A stretch of DNA of 64,000 bases from Flavobacterium ustbae (GCF_003946915.1 NZ_RPOC01000001.1:372001-436000); one strand, 5' to 3'. Positions 26,769 through 35,873 are shown, counted from the stretch's first letter. Numbers and translations: made by a program. The notes: generated by a model not told the origin, from the letters alone.

Positions 26769-27905
26769 ATGATGAGAAAAGTTGTTATGACTCTTGCATT
26801 TGCCCTGGCGTTAACAGGAGTGCGTGCGCAAACAGAGAACAGTAAAAGTTTTAACAAATGGTCTATAGACTTAGGTGCTGGAGTTAACAAACCGCAGCGA
26901 CCATTTAGTGATGGGTATTCAACTAACACAATAAGCCCTTGGACTGGAGACTTAGGTGTTCGTTATATGTTAAACAATAAATTTGGTTTGAAAGCTGATT
27001 TTGGATACAACAGTTTTACTTCAAAAGGAAGTTCTATCGATTTTGATTCAAAATACTACAGAGTAGATTTACAAGCTGTTGCCAACTTAGGCCGCATCAT
27101 GAATTTTGAAACTTGGACTAATACTTTAGGTTTATTAGGACACGCAGGTTTTGGTTATGCTCAATTAAGAAACGATAATTACAAAGGAGCAGATGAAATT
27201 GGTAACTTCATTGCTGGAGTAACAGGACAGATCAAATTATCAAACAGAGTAGCACTTACTGGAGATTTCTCTACTATTTTGAATGCATCGCAAGATCGTA
27301 CATTTGATGGCGCATACCGTCCAGGAAACAGAGGTTTTTCTGGAATAGTTTTTAACGGAACTGTTGGTTTAAACATTTACTTAGGTAAAAACGAAAAACA
27401 TGCTGACTGGATCGTAACAGAAAACAACGGTAATGCAGATATTTCTGGTTTAGAAAATAAGGTAGCAGATCTTGAAGCTCAAATCAAGAACATACCTGCA
27501 CCAAAAGAGTTAGTTATTGAGAAACAAGTTAACAATCCACAGCTTACTAATGATGAATTGATCAAAAGAATGATCAATGATAAATATTACAGTGTGTATT
27601 TTGACTTTAATAAAACAACTCCAATCGATAACTCAACTGCAGCAATTGATGTTGTTTTAAACTACTTAAGAAGAAATCCTTCTGCTAATCTTGATCTTGT
27701 TGGTTATGCTGACCAAGTTGGAAAAGCAGAATACAATGAAAAACTATCTAATATTAGAGCAACAAACGTTAAAACTATTTTTGAAAAAGCCGGAATTGCT
27801 TCTTCTCGTTTAAATGTTATTGCTAATGGCGCAGATACTACAATTCAAAAAGATTCTGAAGAAGCTAGAAGATTAGCTAGAAGAGTTACGTTTATTGTTA
27901 AATAA
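26769..27905 (+). CDS. OmpA-family outer membrane protein
   Basis: A 378-residue protein with a signal peptide (MMRKVVMTLAFALALTGVRA), an N-terminal eight-strand-like beta-barrel (about 25-215), a short coiled segment (LENKVADLEAQIKNI), and a C-terminal OmpA peptidoglycan-binding domain (YYSVYFDFNKTTP, then LDLVGYADQVGKAEYNEKLS). It anchors the outer membrane to the wall (family knowledge). I use the ATG at 26769; an upstream in-frame TTG at 26745 is disfavoured. A very strong terminator follows at 27929. Confidence 0.9.
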   Translation: MMRKVVMTLAFALALTGVRAQTENSKSFNKWSIDLGAGVNKPQRPFSDGYSTNTISPWTGDLGVRYMLNNKFGLKADFGYNSFTSKGSSIDFDSKYYRVDLQAVANLGRIMNFETWTNTLGLLGHAGFGYAQLRNDNYKGADEIGNFIAGVTGQIKLSNRVALTGDFSTILNASQDRTFDGAYRPGNRGFSGIVFNGTVGLNIYLGKNEKHADWIVTENNGNADISGLENKVADLEAQIKNIPAPKELVIEKQVNNPQLTNDELIKRMINDKYYSVYFDFNKTTPIDNSTAAIDVVLNYLRRNPSANLDLVGYADQVGKAEYNEKLSNIRATNVKTIFEKAGIASSRLNVIANGADTTIQKDSEEARRLARRVTFIVK

Positions 27906-27928
27906 TTCCTTTTTTTAATTATAAACCG

Positions 27929-27969
27929 AAGTCCTTAAGATAAATTATCTTAAGGACTTTTTATTTTGT
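27929..27969 (+). terminator. Strong terminator after the OmpA-like gene
   Basis: A perfect 15-bp inverted repeat, AAGTCCTTAAGATAA (27929-27943) and TTATCTTAAGGACTT (27945-27959), is followed by TTTTATTTTG. It lies 23 bp past the stop codon. Confidence 0.92.
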
Positions 27970-28119
27970 AATGATAGTGCCTCACTTCTCAAAACACTTT
28001 TTTTGGCAGTAGTACACCGCAATTAATTATTGAAAAGAAATCAAATCACTTATGTTTTCTAGGCTTTGAAAAAAATGAAATGAATAATTTTTCTTAATTT
28101 TACAAAAAAGACATCTATT

Positions 28120-28638
28120 ATGCTATCAAAAAATATTGAATCGGCTTTAAATAAGCAAATCCGTATCGAATCAGAATCTTCGCAAACCTACCTTGCTATG
28201 GCTTGTTGGGCAGAAGTACACGGATTGGAAGGAATTGCTCAATTTATGTACACACAGTCAGACGAAGAGCGTGCACACATGCTTAAATTGGTTAAATATG
28301 TAAACGAACGCGGAGGTCATGCTCAGGTTACAGATTTAAAAGCGCCTAAAACTACTTATACTACATTCAAAGAAATGTTTGAAGAGCTTTATAATCATGA
28401 ACTTTTTGTTTCGAAATCTATTAACGAACTGGTGCATATTACTTTTGAAGACAGAGATTATGCTACACACAATTTCTTACAATGGTATGTTTCTGAACAA
28501 ATCGAAGAAGAAGCTACAGCTAAATCTATTTTAGATAAAATCAACTTAATTGGTGATGACAAAGGCGGACTTTATTTGTTTGATCGTGATATTCAACAGT
28601 TAACAGTTACAAGTTCAATCGCTATTAATCCAAAATAA
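28120..28638 (+). CDS. ftnA: Ferritin
   Basis: Iron-storage ferritin subunit of the non-haem type; 24 copies form a hollow shell that oxidises Fe2+ and stores it as mineral (family knowledge). The 172 residues form a four-helix bundle. Ferroxidase ligands are visible: RIESESSQTYLAMACWAEVH (Glu of helix A), DEERAHMLK (E-x-x-H of helix B) and YVSEQIEEEATAKSIL (helix D). The length is usual. It is followed by a separately promoted small Lys/Cys-rich gene. Confidence 0.95.
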   Translation: MLSKNIESALNKQIRIESESSQTYLAMACWAEVHGLEGIAQFMYTQSDEERAHMLKLVKYVNERGGHAQVTDLKAPKTTYTTFKEMFEELYNHELFVSKSINELVHITFEDRDYATHNFLQWYVSEQIEEEATAKSILDKINLIGDDKGGLYLFDRDIQQLTVTSSIAINPK

Positions 28639-28684
28639 AAAAGTTAAAGTTTATTTAGAATATTTACAAATAACTTTTTTCGTT

Positions 28685-28692
28685 TATATTTG
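28685..28692 (+). promoter_or_regulatory. -7 box for the small Lys/Cys protein
   Basis: TATATTTG matches TANNTTTG and lies 27 bp before the TTG start at 28720, placing a likely transcript start near 28697. This supports an independent gene after ferritin. Confidence 0.5.
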
Positions 28693-28719
28693 TCTCTGTT
28701 TTTATAATACAGAGGAAAA

Positions 28720-28905
28720 TTGGGCAAGAAAGAAAAAGACAAGGACAAGAAAAAGGATAAAAAGAAAAAGAAGAATTCTGATATCCTTGATAAGATCAAG
28801 AAGATTGAAAACCGTAAATCTTCTTGCTGTGAAAAATACAAAAAGAGCGAGAAAAAACGCTGCACACGCTGTCCTATGTTCGATTTATTCAAAAAGACTG
28901 CTTAA
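28720..28905 (+). CDS. Small Lys-rich protein with Cys cluster
   Basis: A 61-residue protein. The first half is nearly all Lys/Asp/Glu. The second carries SCCEKYKKSEKKRCTRCPMF, four Cys in a C-C...C-x-x-C arrangement that could bind a metal. There is no ATG before the body; the frame opens at TTG (28720), 9 bp downstream of a GAGGAAAA Shine-Dalgarno-like sequence. It has its own -7 box at 28685 and a terminator at 28919. Function is unknown; its place after ferritin hints at metal biology but this is inference. Confidence 0.65.
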   Translation: MGKKEKDKDKKKDKKKKKNSDILDKIKKIENRKSSCCEKYKKSEKKRCTRCPMFDLFKKTA

Positions 28906-28918
28906 AACATATAGAATT

Positions 28919-28947
28919 ACCCATCAGATTTCTCTGGTGGGTTTTTT
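28919..28947 (+). terminator. Terminator after the small Lys/Cys gene
   Basis: ACCCATCAGA/TCTGGTGGGT (28919-28928 and 28933-28942, one G-U pair) with a 4-nt loop and a T run. It lies 14 bp past the stop. Confidence 0.85.
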
Positions 28948-28988
28948 AGTTTTAAATTGCAGTTCACTTTCGATTTTTAAATTCAATT

Positions 28989-29681
28989 ATGAAAAACGAT
29001 TTTACAATACCCAAATCTAGTCTTGACTTTTTGGTTGAGCTCAAACAAAACAACAATAAACCTTGGTTTGAAGAGCATAAACCACAGTATTTGATAGAAC
29101 TCAATCATATCGAAAATTTTGCCGACGCTTTGCTCAAGGAACTTTCCAAAACCGACGTTTTAGAAAATGCTTCGGGTAAAAAAAGCGTTTACCGAATCTA
29201 CCGTGATATTCGTTTTTCTAAAGATAAAACGCCTTTTAAAACATTTTGGGGCGGCAGTTACACCCGTGCGACCGCAGCAAGACGTGGCGGTTATTACTTT
29301 CATCTCGAAAAAGGAAACAGTTTTTTTGCGGGTGGCTTTTGGGGACCAAACGCTACAGATTTAAAAAGAATAAGATCTGAATTTGCAAATGATCCCGAGA
29401 CATTTCAGAAAATTTTAAACTCCAAATCTTTCGTTAGTAATTTTGGAACTTTACAAGGCGAACAACTCAAAACAAAACCAAAAGATTTCGACATTGACCA
29501 TCCAGCCATTGACTTGCTTCGTTATAAACAATATTTGGTTATCAAGCGTTTTACAGACAAAGAAGTCTTGAGTCCTCAATTTTTAGAACTAGCTTTGGAT
29601 GCTTTCAAAAATATGCGTCCATTTTTTGACTATATGAGCGAAGTACTTACTACAGATACAAACGGCGCATCTATCTTATAA
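28989..29681 (+). CDS. DUF2461 family protein
   Basis: A 230-residue cytoplasmic protein. Features of the family are FLVELKQNNNKPWFEEHKPQ near the N-terminus, YRIYRDIRFSKDKTPFKTFW (about 70-89), and GGYYFHLEKGNSFFAGGFWG (about 102-121). No catalytic role is established for DUF2461. It ends at a terminator shared with the converging ssb gene. Start ATG at 28989, after a terminator. Confidence 0.88.
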   Translation: MKNDFTIPKSSLDFLVELKQNNNKPWFEEHKPQYLIELNHIENFADALLKELSKTDVLENASGKKSVYRIYRDIRFSKDKTPFKTFWGGSYTRATAARRGGYYFHLEKGNSFFAGGFWGPNATDLKRIRSEFANDPETFQKILNSKSFVSNFGTLQGEQLKTKPKDFDIDHPAIDLLRYKQYLVIKRFTDKEVLSPQFLELALDAFKNMRPFFDYMSEVLTTDTNGASIL

Positions 29682-29695
29682 TCTTTAAAATTAAT

Positions 29696-29726
29696 AAGCC
29701 TAACAGGTTTAAAACCTGTTAGGCTT
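29696..29726. terminator. Bidirectional terminator between DUF2461 gene and ssb
   Basis: A perfect 15-bp inverted repeat, AAGCCTAACAGGTTT (29696-29710) and AAACCTGTTAGGCTT (29712-29726), lies between the two converging stop codons. Confidence 0.85.
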
Positions 29727-29734
29727 GCAAAAGA

Positions 29735-30067
29735 TTATTTACTTAGCAGTAAAATCTCATTTACTACTACTTCTGTTACATATCTTTTTTCGCCGTTTTT
29801 GTCGTCATAAGATCGATGAGTTAATTTTCCTTCAACAGCGATTTCCTTGCCTTTTACAACATATTTTTCAATAAGTTCGGCAGTTTTTCCCCAGGCAATT
29901 ACGCGATGCCATTCGGTTTGTTCTACTTTTTCTCCTTTATCATTTGTATATCTTTCGTGTGTTGCAATAGTCAATTGCGCATTTTTTTTACCATTATCAA
30001 AATTTTTGATTTCAGGATCGTTACCTACATTCCCAATTAATTGTACTTTGTTTCTCAGTGCATTCAT
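29735..30067 (-). CDS. ssb: Single-stranded DNA-binding protein
   Basis: Binds and protects ssDNA in replication, repair and recombination. The 110-residue protein is a single OB fold: VQLIGNVGNDPEI, AQLTIATHERY, TEWHRVIAWGKTAELIEKYV and GKEIAVEGKLTHRSYDDKNG are all SSB hallmarks. It is short and lacks the acidic C-terminal tail used to recruit partners. This suggests a secondary or paralogous SSB rather than the main one; a longer ssb elsewhere in the genome is expected. Confidence 0.93.
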   Translation of the reverse strand: MNALRNKVQLIGNVGNDPEIKNFDNGKKNAQLTIATHERYTNDKGEKVEQTEWHRVIAWGKTAELIEKYVVKGKEIAVEGKLTHRSYDDKNGEKRYVTEVVVNEILLLSK

Positions 30068-30195
30068 GGCTTATATTATTTTACTGTTATTATTAAATTG
30101 AACTATGTCTCTAATTCAACACTGCAAAGATGAAAACTCCAGTAACGACAGTCGGTTATTAACTATTTATTGTCGACTGTAACTATTTGTAAGCG

Positions 30196-30227
30196 TTTGT
30201 AATTGGAAATTGTTTTTTGTATATTTG
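30196..30227 (+). promoter_or_regulatory. Promoter of the GNAT-nitrilase gene
   Basis: TTTG at 30196-30199, a 20-nt spacer, then TATATTTG at 30220-30227. It is a good -33/-7 Bacteroidota promoter, with the ATG 17 bp downstream. Confidence 0.7.
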
Positions 30228-30243
30228 AGATAAACCTTACCAT

Positions 30244-31779
30244 ATGCAGGCAAAAATTAATAAAGTCGAATTACGAAATCTTGAAATTGAAGACTATAAA
30301 CAACTAAAAAAATCAATGATTGAATCGTATCCTGAAATGGCCGATTCTTATTGGGGTTCTGACGATATAGAAAGATTGCTTTCTATTTTTCCGGAAGGAC
30401 AACTTGTGATTTTAGTAGATGGAAAAGTGGTCGGTTCTGCATTGTCTCTTATTGTTGACGAAAAATTAGTAGAAAAAAGGCATAATTATCAGCAAATTAG
30501 TGGCGATTATACCTTTTCTACCCATAATCCAAATGCTGAAATTTTATACGGAATAGATGTTTTTATTCATCCAAATTATCGAGGTCTTCGTTTAGGCCGA
30601 CGATTGTACGATGCGAGAAAAGAACTTTGCGAACAGCTGAATCTAAAAGCGATTGTTTTTGCAGGAAGAATCCCGAGTTACAGAGAACATGCAAAAAAAA
30701 TGACGCCCAAAGTTTATATTGAAAAAGTTAGAACTAAAGAATTGTACGATCCTGTTCTTTCTTTTCAGTTAAGCAATGATTTTCATGTTTTAAGAATTAT
30801 TAAAAACTATTTGGAAGGCGATGAAGAATCAAAAGAATTTGCCGTTCTATTAGAGTGGAATAATATCTATTACGAAGATAGTCCGAAACTGATTAATCTT
30901 AAGAAAAATATCATTCGATTAGGATTAATCCAGTGGCAGATGCGTCCGTTAAACAATGTAGAAGCTTTATTTGAACAGGCAGAATTTTTCATTGATGCCG
31001 TTTCTGGCTATGGATCTGATTTTGCCTTATTTCCCGAATTGTTTATCGCACCGTTAATGGCCGATTACAATCATTTATCTGAAGCAGAAGCTATCCGTGA
31101 ACTGGCAAGACATTCTGACCCAATTAGAAAGCGCTTCCAGGAATTTGCCATTTCTTATAACATCAATATTATTACTGGAAGTATGCCCTATCTTGAAGGC
31201 GGAAATTTGTATAATGTTGGTTTTTTATGCAAAAGAGACGGAACTTCAGAAATGTATACCAAAATTCATATTACGCCAAACGAGGTAATTCACTGGGGAA
31301 TGAAAGGCGGATCTGAATTTAAAACTTTTGATACGGATTGCGGTAAAATCGGAATTTTAATCTGTTATGATGTTGAATTTCCTGAACTTTCTAGACTTTT
31401 GGCAGATGAAGGAATGAATATTTTATTTGTTCCGTTTTTAACTGATACGCAAAACGGATATACACGTGTAAAACATTGTTCGCAGGCGCGCGCGATCGAA
31501 AATGAATGTTATGTAGCCATAGCAGGTTGCGTTGGAAATCTTCCGAAAGTAAACAATATGGATATTCAATATGCGCAATCTTCTGTATTTACGCCATCTG
31601 ATTTTGCTTTTCCAAGCAACGGAATCAAAGCCGAAGCAACTCCGAACACAGAAATGACGTTAATTGTAGATGTCGATTTGAATTTATTGAAAGAACTACA
31701 CGAACATGGAAGTGTAAAAACGCTAAAAGACCGTAGAGCCGATCTTTATGAGGTTAAGAAGATTAGCACTAAAAATTAA
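30244..31779 (+). CDS. Fused GNAT acetyltransferase and carbon-nitrogen hydrolase
   Basis: A 511-residue two-domain enzyme. Residues about 1-215 form a GNAT fold (acetyl-CoA-binding loop HPNYRGLRLGRRLYDARKEL near 118-137). Residues about 225-505 form a nitrilase-type amidase with the Glu-Lys-Cys triad: FALFPELFIAP (Glu), YTKIHITPNE (Lys) and GILICYDVEFPELSR (Cys). This GNAT-nitrilase fusion is known from bacterial genomes but its substrate is not settled. It may acetylate and hydrolyse one amide-type metabolite. A small gene follows 9 bp downstream. Confidence 0.93.
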   Translation: MQAKINKVELRNLEIEDYKQLKKSMIESYPEMADSYWGSDDIERLLSIFPEGQLVILVDGKVVGSALSLIVDEKLVEKRHNYQQISGDYTFSTHNPNAEILYGIDVFIHPNYRGLRLGRRLYDARKELCEQLNLKAIVFAGRIPSYREHAKKMTPKVYIEKVRTKELYDPVLSFQLSNDFHVLRIIKNYLEGDEESKEFAVLLEWNNIYYEDSPKLINLKKNIIRLGLIQWQMRPLNNVEALFEQAEFFIDAVSGYGSDFALFPELFIAPLMADYNHLSEAEAIRELARHSDPIRKRFQEFAISYNINIITGSMPYLEGGNLYNVGFLCKRDGTSEMYTKIHITPNEVIHWGMKGGSEFKTFDTDCGKIGILICYDVEFPELSRLLADEGMNILFVPFLTDTQNGYTRVKHCSQARAIENECYVAIAGCVGNLPKVNNMDIQYAQSSVFTPSDFAFPSNGIKAEATPNTEMTLIVDVDLNLLKELHEHGSVKTLKDRRADLYEVKKISTKN

Positions 31780-31788
31780 CGCCTTCAA

Positions 31789-32109
31789 ATGTTCGTAATT
31801 AGAAAAAATCCATTGTTTGAAATTGATATTACTGATGAATATCTTGTAATTAACAATACTGATTTTATCAAAGATAACGGAACATTTGAAATTGAATCTC
31901 TAGAAAGTGTTGAGCTATTAAGAAATTTATCTTATTTTAACAAAATTATTGAAGTCACATTTGGATTTAATGTTCCTGCCAGATCGAACGAACTAAGAAT
32001 TAATATGGAAAATGGCTTTAAAGATATTGTGCTAACAAATTGCAATATAGAGAAAGTAGAATTATTTGTATACGAAATTAATCAGGCAATTATAAAAAAA
32101 CAGCGTTAA
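31789..32109 (+). CDS. Hypothetical small protein
   Basis: A 106-residue, probably soluble protein starting MFVIRKNPLFEIDITDEYLV, with alternating strands and a C-terminal helix (FVYEINQAIIKKQR). No family is recognised. The ORF starts 9 bp after the GNAT-nitrilase stop and is followed 35 bp later by the zinc-ribbon gene, so the three may form one transcript. Confidence 0.65.
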   Translation: MFVIRKNPLFEIDITDEYLVINNTDFIKDNGTFEIESLESVELLRNLSYFNKIIEVTFGFNVPARSNELRINMENGFKDIVLTNCNIEKVELFVYEINQAIIKKQR

Positions 32110-32144
32110 AATTCTTACTTTTCGGCAAATTAAAAAATTGTGAA

Positions 32145-32492
32145 ATGAAAACATGCCTCGAATGCTCAGCTAAAATTTCCGGACGTGAAGACAAAAAATT
32201 TTGCTCAGACGGTTGTCGAAATGCCTATAATAACAAAATAAATAAAGATAGTACGAATTTCATGCGAAATATAAACAACAAGTTACGCAAAAATTACCGT
32301 ATTTTGGCAGAGCTAAATGTAGAAGGAAAATCGAAAGCTTCTAGAGACAAACTCTTAACAAAAGGCTTTGATTTTGAATTCTTTACAAACATTTTGCAAA
32401 CCAAGACAGGAAATACATATTATTTCTTGTATGATCAAGGCTATCGTTCCTTGGACAATGATTATTTTATGCTTGTTAAAAAAGAAATATAG
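32145..32492 (+). CDS. Zinc-ribbon protein (DUF2116-like)
   Basis: A 115-residue protein opening with a CxxC...CxxxC zinc ribbon: CLECSAKISGREDKKFCSDGC (about residues 3-23). It resembles the treble-clef DUF2116 family. A basic helical part (NNKLRKNYRIL) and a beta-rich end follow. A nucleic-acid-binding role is plausible but not shown. It lies 14 bp before the M28 peptidase gene. Confidence 0.75.
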   Translation: MKTCLECSAKISGREDKKFCSDGCRNAYNNKINKDSTNFMRNINNKLRKNYRILAELNVEGKSKASRDKLLTKGFDFEFFTNILQTKTGNTYYFLYDQGYRSLDNDYFMLVKKEI

Positions 32493-32506
32493 TTAGCATT
32501 TTTACC

Positions 32507-34897
32507 ATGAGAAAAAACCAAACCTCAATTCTAGCCATAACCTGCGTTTTATTTTTACTTGGCATTATATACGCCACGATGATGCCGCAAGGAATCTCTA
32601 AAGACGACGAAGCGCTTGCTGAATTCTCAACCGACAGAGCCTTTCATCAAGTTGAAATAATTGCGCAGAAACCGCACTACGTCGGATCGACCAATCATGA
32701 GCTTGTGGCCAATTATTTAAAACTAGAATTAAACAGAATTGGTTTAGAAACGAGTGTTCAGGAAGGTTTTACTCTAAATGATAAAGGTCTTTTAGTAAAG
32801 TCAAAGAATATTTTAGCCCGAATTAAAGGAACCAATAATACAAAAGCACTTTTACTTCTTTCTCATTATGACAGTGCACCACATTCTTTCTCAAAAGGTG
32901 CAAGCGACGATGCTTCGGGCATTGCTACAATTTTAGAAGGCGTTCGTGCCTTTTTATATTCCAAACATCCTCAAAAAAATGATATTATTATCTTATTTTC
33001 TGATGCAGAAGAATTAGGATTAAACGGCGCTGCTTTATTCGTCAATCAACATCCTTGGGCAAAAGACGTTGGTTTGGTTTTAAACTTTGAAGCAAGAGGA
33101 ACTTCTGGACCAAGCTACATGCTGATGGAAACTAATAAAGGAAACCAAGCCTTGGTTAAGGAATTTACAAAATCAAAACCTTCTCATCCAGTTTCCAATT
33201 CCTTGATGTACAGCATCTACAAAATGCTTCCTAATGATACCGATTTGACGGTTTTTAGAGAACAAGCCAATATTCAGGGATTCAATTTCGCTTTTATCGA
33301 TGGTCATTTTAACTATCACACACAGCAGGACGACATTCAGCATTTAAACAAAACCACATTAGCACATCAGGGCACTTATATTATGCCTTTGATGAAATAC
33401 TTCTCCAACATTGATTTAAACCAAACCGAGTCTACAGAAGACGATGTTTACTTCAGCGCTCCTTTTTCATTCATCAGTTATCCGTTTACTTGGGTAATGC
33501 CAATGACACTAATTGCTTTCGGTTTATTATTCATCTTCATTTTTGTTGGAAAAGTAAAAAGAATCATCACTTTCACAGAAATTTTCAAAGGTTTTATTCC
33601 TCTTTTAGGATCAATAATAATTGCAGGATTGGTAACCTTTTTAGGATGGAAACTTATTCTAGAAATTTATCCGCAGTATTCTGATCTTTTAAACGGATTT
33701 ACTTATAATGGACATGCGTATATTGGCGCATTTGTTACACTGAGCATTGCTATTTGTTTTGCGTTCTATCATCATTTTTCTGAAGCTAAAATTACAATGA
33801 ACCATTTTGTTGCTCCTTTATTGCTTTGGATTATCATAAACGCATTTTTAGCCAACAGCTTAACAGGAGCTGGTTTCTTAATTATTCCTGTTTATTTCGG
33901 AATTTTATTATTTGGAATTTTTGTCTTCACACAGCATTACAGTTTAGGAATGAATTTACTTTTCAGCATTCCTGCTCTAGCAATTGTCGCACCATTTATC
34001 GTGATGTTCCCAATCGGATTAGGACTTAAAATACTTTTTGGAAGCGCTATTCTAACTGTTTTATTATTCGGATTGCTATTGCCAATATTTGGAGCCTTTG
34101 CAAAAAAAGGGGCTTGGATCATCGTTTTCTTCCTTGCTTCTATTTCGTTTTTCATTTACGCAGGATATCATTCTGGTTACGAATACGGAAAAGCCAAATC
34201 TAATAGTTTATTATATGTTTATAATGCCGACAACAATTCTGCTGTTTGGGCAACTTATGACACTAATTTGGATGAATGGACCAAATCGTATTTGGGAGAA
34301 AGCAATCAAAAAGCGGTTGGTTTAAACACTTTGCCATTGGCAAGCAAATACAACACAACATTTACTTACAGCGCTATAGCTCCGGTTGTTGATGTGCCAA
34401 AACCAACAATTCAGTTTTTAAGAGACAGCGTAATTGGGAACAATAGATATTTGAAAATTAAAATCACGCCAAACAGAAAAGTAAACCGTTACGACATCTA
34501 TGCTAATCCAAAAATGGCATTTTTTAACTTTAAAGCAAACGGAGTGGCAACTTCTGGCGAAAAAGGAAATCGCCTGCAAAGAGATGACAGCAAAATTTTA
34601 TGTTACTATGTGGTAGGAAATGAACCGCTTGAAATGGAATTTTACATCAACAAATCGTCTATTTTTGATATGGATTTAATCGAAAGTTCATTCGATTTAA
34701 TGACAAATCCGTTATTAAACGTCAAACCAAGAAGCAATTGGATGATGCCGACACCTTTTGTTTTAAATGATGCCATTTTAATACAGCAGAAAATTAAGAG
34801 ATATACGCCGCCAATAAAACCGCTTGAGCCAGTTGTGGTAAAAGATAGTTTGGCTGTTGCCAAAGACAGCGTAAAACCTGCACCCCTTCCAGAATAG
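32507..34897 (+). CDS. Membrane-bound M28-family metallopeptidase
   Basis: A 796-residue enzyme. An N-terminal membrane segment (about 7-25) leads into an M28 zinc aminopeptidase domain (about 40-310): LLLSHYDSAPHS (His/Asp ligands), KGASDDASGIATILEG (bridging Asp), FSDAEELGLNGA (catalytic Glu) and GHFNYHTQQDDI (last His). About nine hydrophobic helices follow (about 325-560), then a soluble C-terminal domain. Such fusions occur in Bacteroidota and cleave peptides at the membrane (family knowledge). Confidence 0.9.
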   Translation: MRKNQTSILAITCVLFLLGIIYATMMPQGISKDDEALAEFSTDRAFHQVEIIAQKPHYVGSTNHELVANYLKLELNRIGLETSVQEGFTLNDKGLLVKSKNILARIKGTNNTKALLLLSHYDSAPHSFSKGASDDASGIATILEGVRAFLYSKHPQKNDIIILFSDAEELGLNGAALFVNQHPWAKDVGLVLNFEARGTSGPSYMLMETNKGNQALVKEFTKSKPSHPVSNSLMYSIYKMLPNDTDLTVFREQANIQGFNFAFIDGHFNYHTQQDDIQHLNKTTLAHQGTYIMPLMKYFSNIDLNQTESTEDDVYFSAPFSFISYPFTWVMPMTLIAFGLLFIFIFVGKVKRIITFTEIFKGFIPLLGSIIIAGLVTFLGWKLILEIYPQYSDLLNGFTYNGHAYIGAFVTLSIAICFAFYHHFSEAKITMNHFVAPLLLWIIINAFLANSLTGAGFLIIPVYFGILLFGIFVFTQHYSLGMNLLFSIPALAIVAPFIVMFPIGLGLKILFGSAILTVLLFGLLLPIFGAFAKKGAWIIVFFLASISFFIYAGYHSGYEYGKAKSNSLLYVYNADNNSAVWATYDTNLDEWTKSYLGESNQKAVGLNTLPLASKYNTTFTYSAIAPVVDVPKPTIQFLRDSVIGNNRYLKIKITPNRKVNRYDIYANPKMAFFNFKANGVATSGEKGNRLQRDDSKILCYYVVGNEPLEMEFYINKSSIFDMDLIESSFDLMTNPLLNVKPRSNWMMPTPFVLNDAILIQQKIKRYTPPIKPLEPVVVKDSLAVAKDSVKPAPLPE

Positions 34898-34924
34898 ATC
34901 TTTCTAACCTTTAAATGATTTAAA

Positions 34925-35794
34925 ATGAAAAAAAACTTCTTGTTGTTTTTGACTTTTAGCAACTTTTTGGCACTTAATGCACAAACGGTTGAAGAAAAAA
35001 TAGCTGCAAAAGCATGTGAATGTTTAGAAAAGAATTCAAAAATTACCGAAGATGTTTTCAGAGACTGTTTAACTCAGCCAATGGGTGAGCTGATTTTAAC
35101 GGATAAAGATCCAAAAGTTAGAGAATCGATGAATACTGTTGAAGGCATTCAAGGTATGGTTCTGAGAGTTCAAGGTGTGATTGCCAAAAAATGTCCAAAC
35201 TTGATTCCAGAATTAATTGAAAACAAAGACAATGTTTTCTATAGCGAATCAAAAAACAAAAACGCACAGAATTCTTATGTCATTGCCAAAGATTTTATGC
35301 GCCAGAACAACTATAAAATGGCTATTGAAAGTTTTCAGCTAGCTTTAAAAGAAGATCCAAATTTTGTTCTCGCCCTTGATGACATGGCAGTTTCGTACAG
35401 ACAGTTAAACGATTACGATAATGCCATTAAATATTACAACAAATCACTGGAAATTTATCCTGAAGGCAATTTTGCTTTAATGAATATTGGCGTTGTTTAT
35501 ACTTTTAAATCTGATTATAAAACCGCAATAAGCTATTACGAAAAGCTAATTCAATTTCATCCAGATAATGCTGAAGGCTATTTTGGTGCTGGAAAAAACT
35601 ATTTCATGCTGAAAGACGATGAAAAAGCATTGGACAATCTTTTTATAGCACATATTATTTACACCAATGAAAATTCAGATTATGCAAAAGATTCTGAAAA
35701 ACTCATCGGCGCTCTTTATCAGAAAATGAAATCGGAAAATAAAGAAGATTTATTTAAAAAAATTGCAGAGAAAAACAACATTAAACTAGAATAA
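34925..35794 (+). CDS. Exported TPR protein
   Basis: A 289-residue protein with a signal peptide (MKKNFLLFLTFSNFLALNAQ). A Cys-containing N-terminal segment (KACECLEKNSKITEDVFRDC) precedes TPR units at about 120-260 (NYKMAIESFQLALKEDPNF, DYDNAIKYYNKSLEIYPEG, DYKTAISYYEKLIQFHPDN). It likely binds protein in the periplasm. It lies 27 bp after the M28 peptidase gene, so co-transcription is likely. A terminator follows. Confidence 0.85.
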   Translation: MKKNFLLFLTFSNFLALNAQTVEEKIAAKACECLEKNSKITEDVFRDCLTQPMGELILTDKDPKVRESMNTVEGIQGMVLRVQGVIAKKCPNLIPELIENKDNVFYSESKNKNAQNSYVIAKDFMRQNNYKMAIESFQLALKEDPNFVLALDDMAVSYRQLNDYDNAIKYYNKSLEIYPEGNFALMNIGVVYTFKSDYKTAISYYEKLIQFHPDNAEGYFGAGKNYFMLKDDEKALDNLFIAHIIYTNENSDYAKDSEKLIGALYQKMKSENKEDLFKKIAEKNNIKLE

Positions 35795-35838
35795 ACACTG
35801 GTAATTAAGGCTTCTACAATCGTTTTAAATTCTAAAAT

Positions 35839-35873
35839 AAAGGCAAACTTAAATATAAGTTTGCCTTTTTCAA
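35839..35873 (+). terminator. Terminator after the TPR gene
   Basis: AAAGGCAAACTTA (35839-35851) pairs with TAAGTTTGCCTTT (35856-35868), followed by TTT. The rest of the stretch 35795-36159 holds decayed CACAAAGTCGCTAAGACACA-type repeat sequence and the SDR promoter. Confidence 0.85.
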
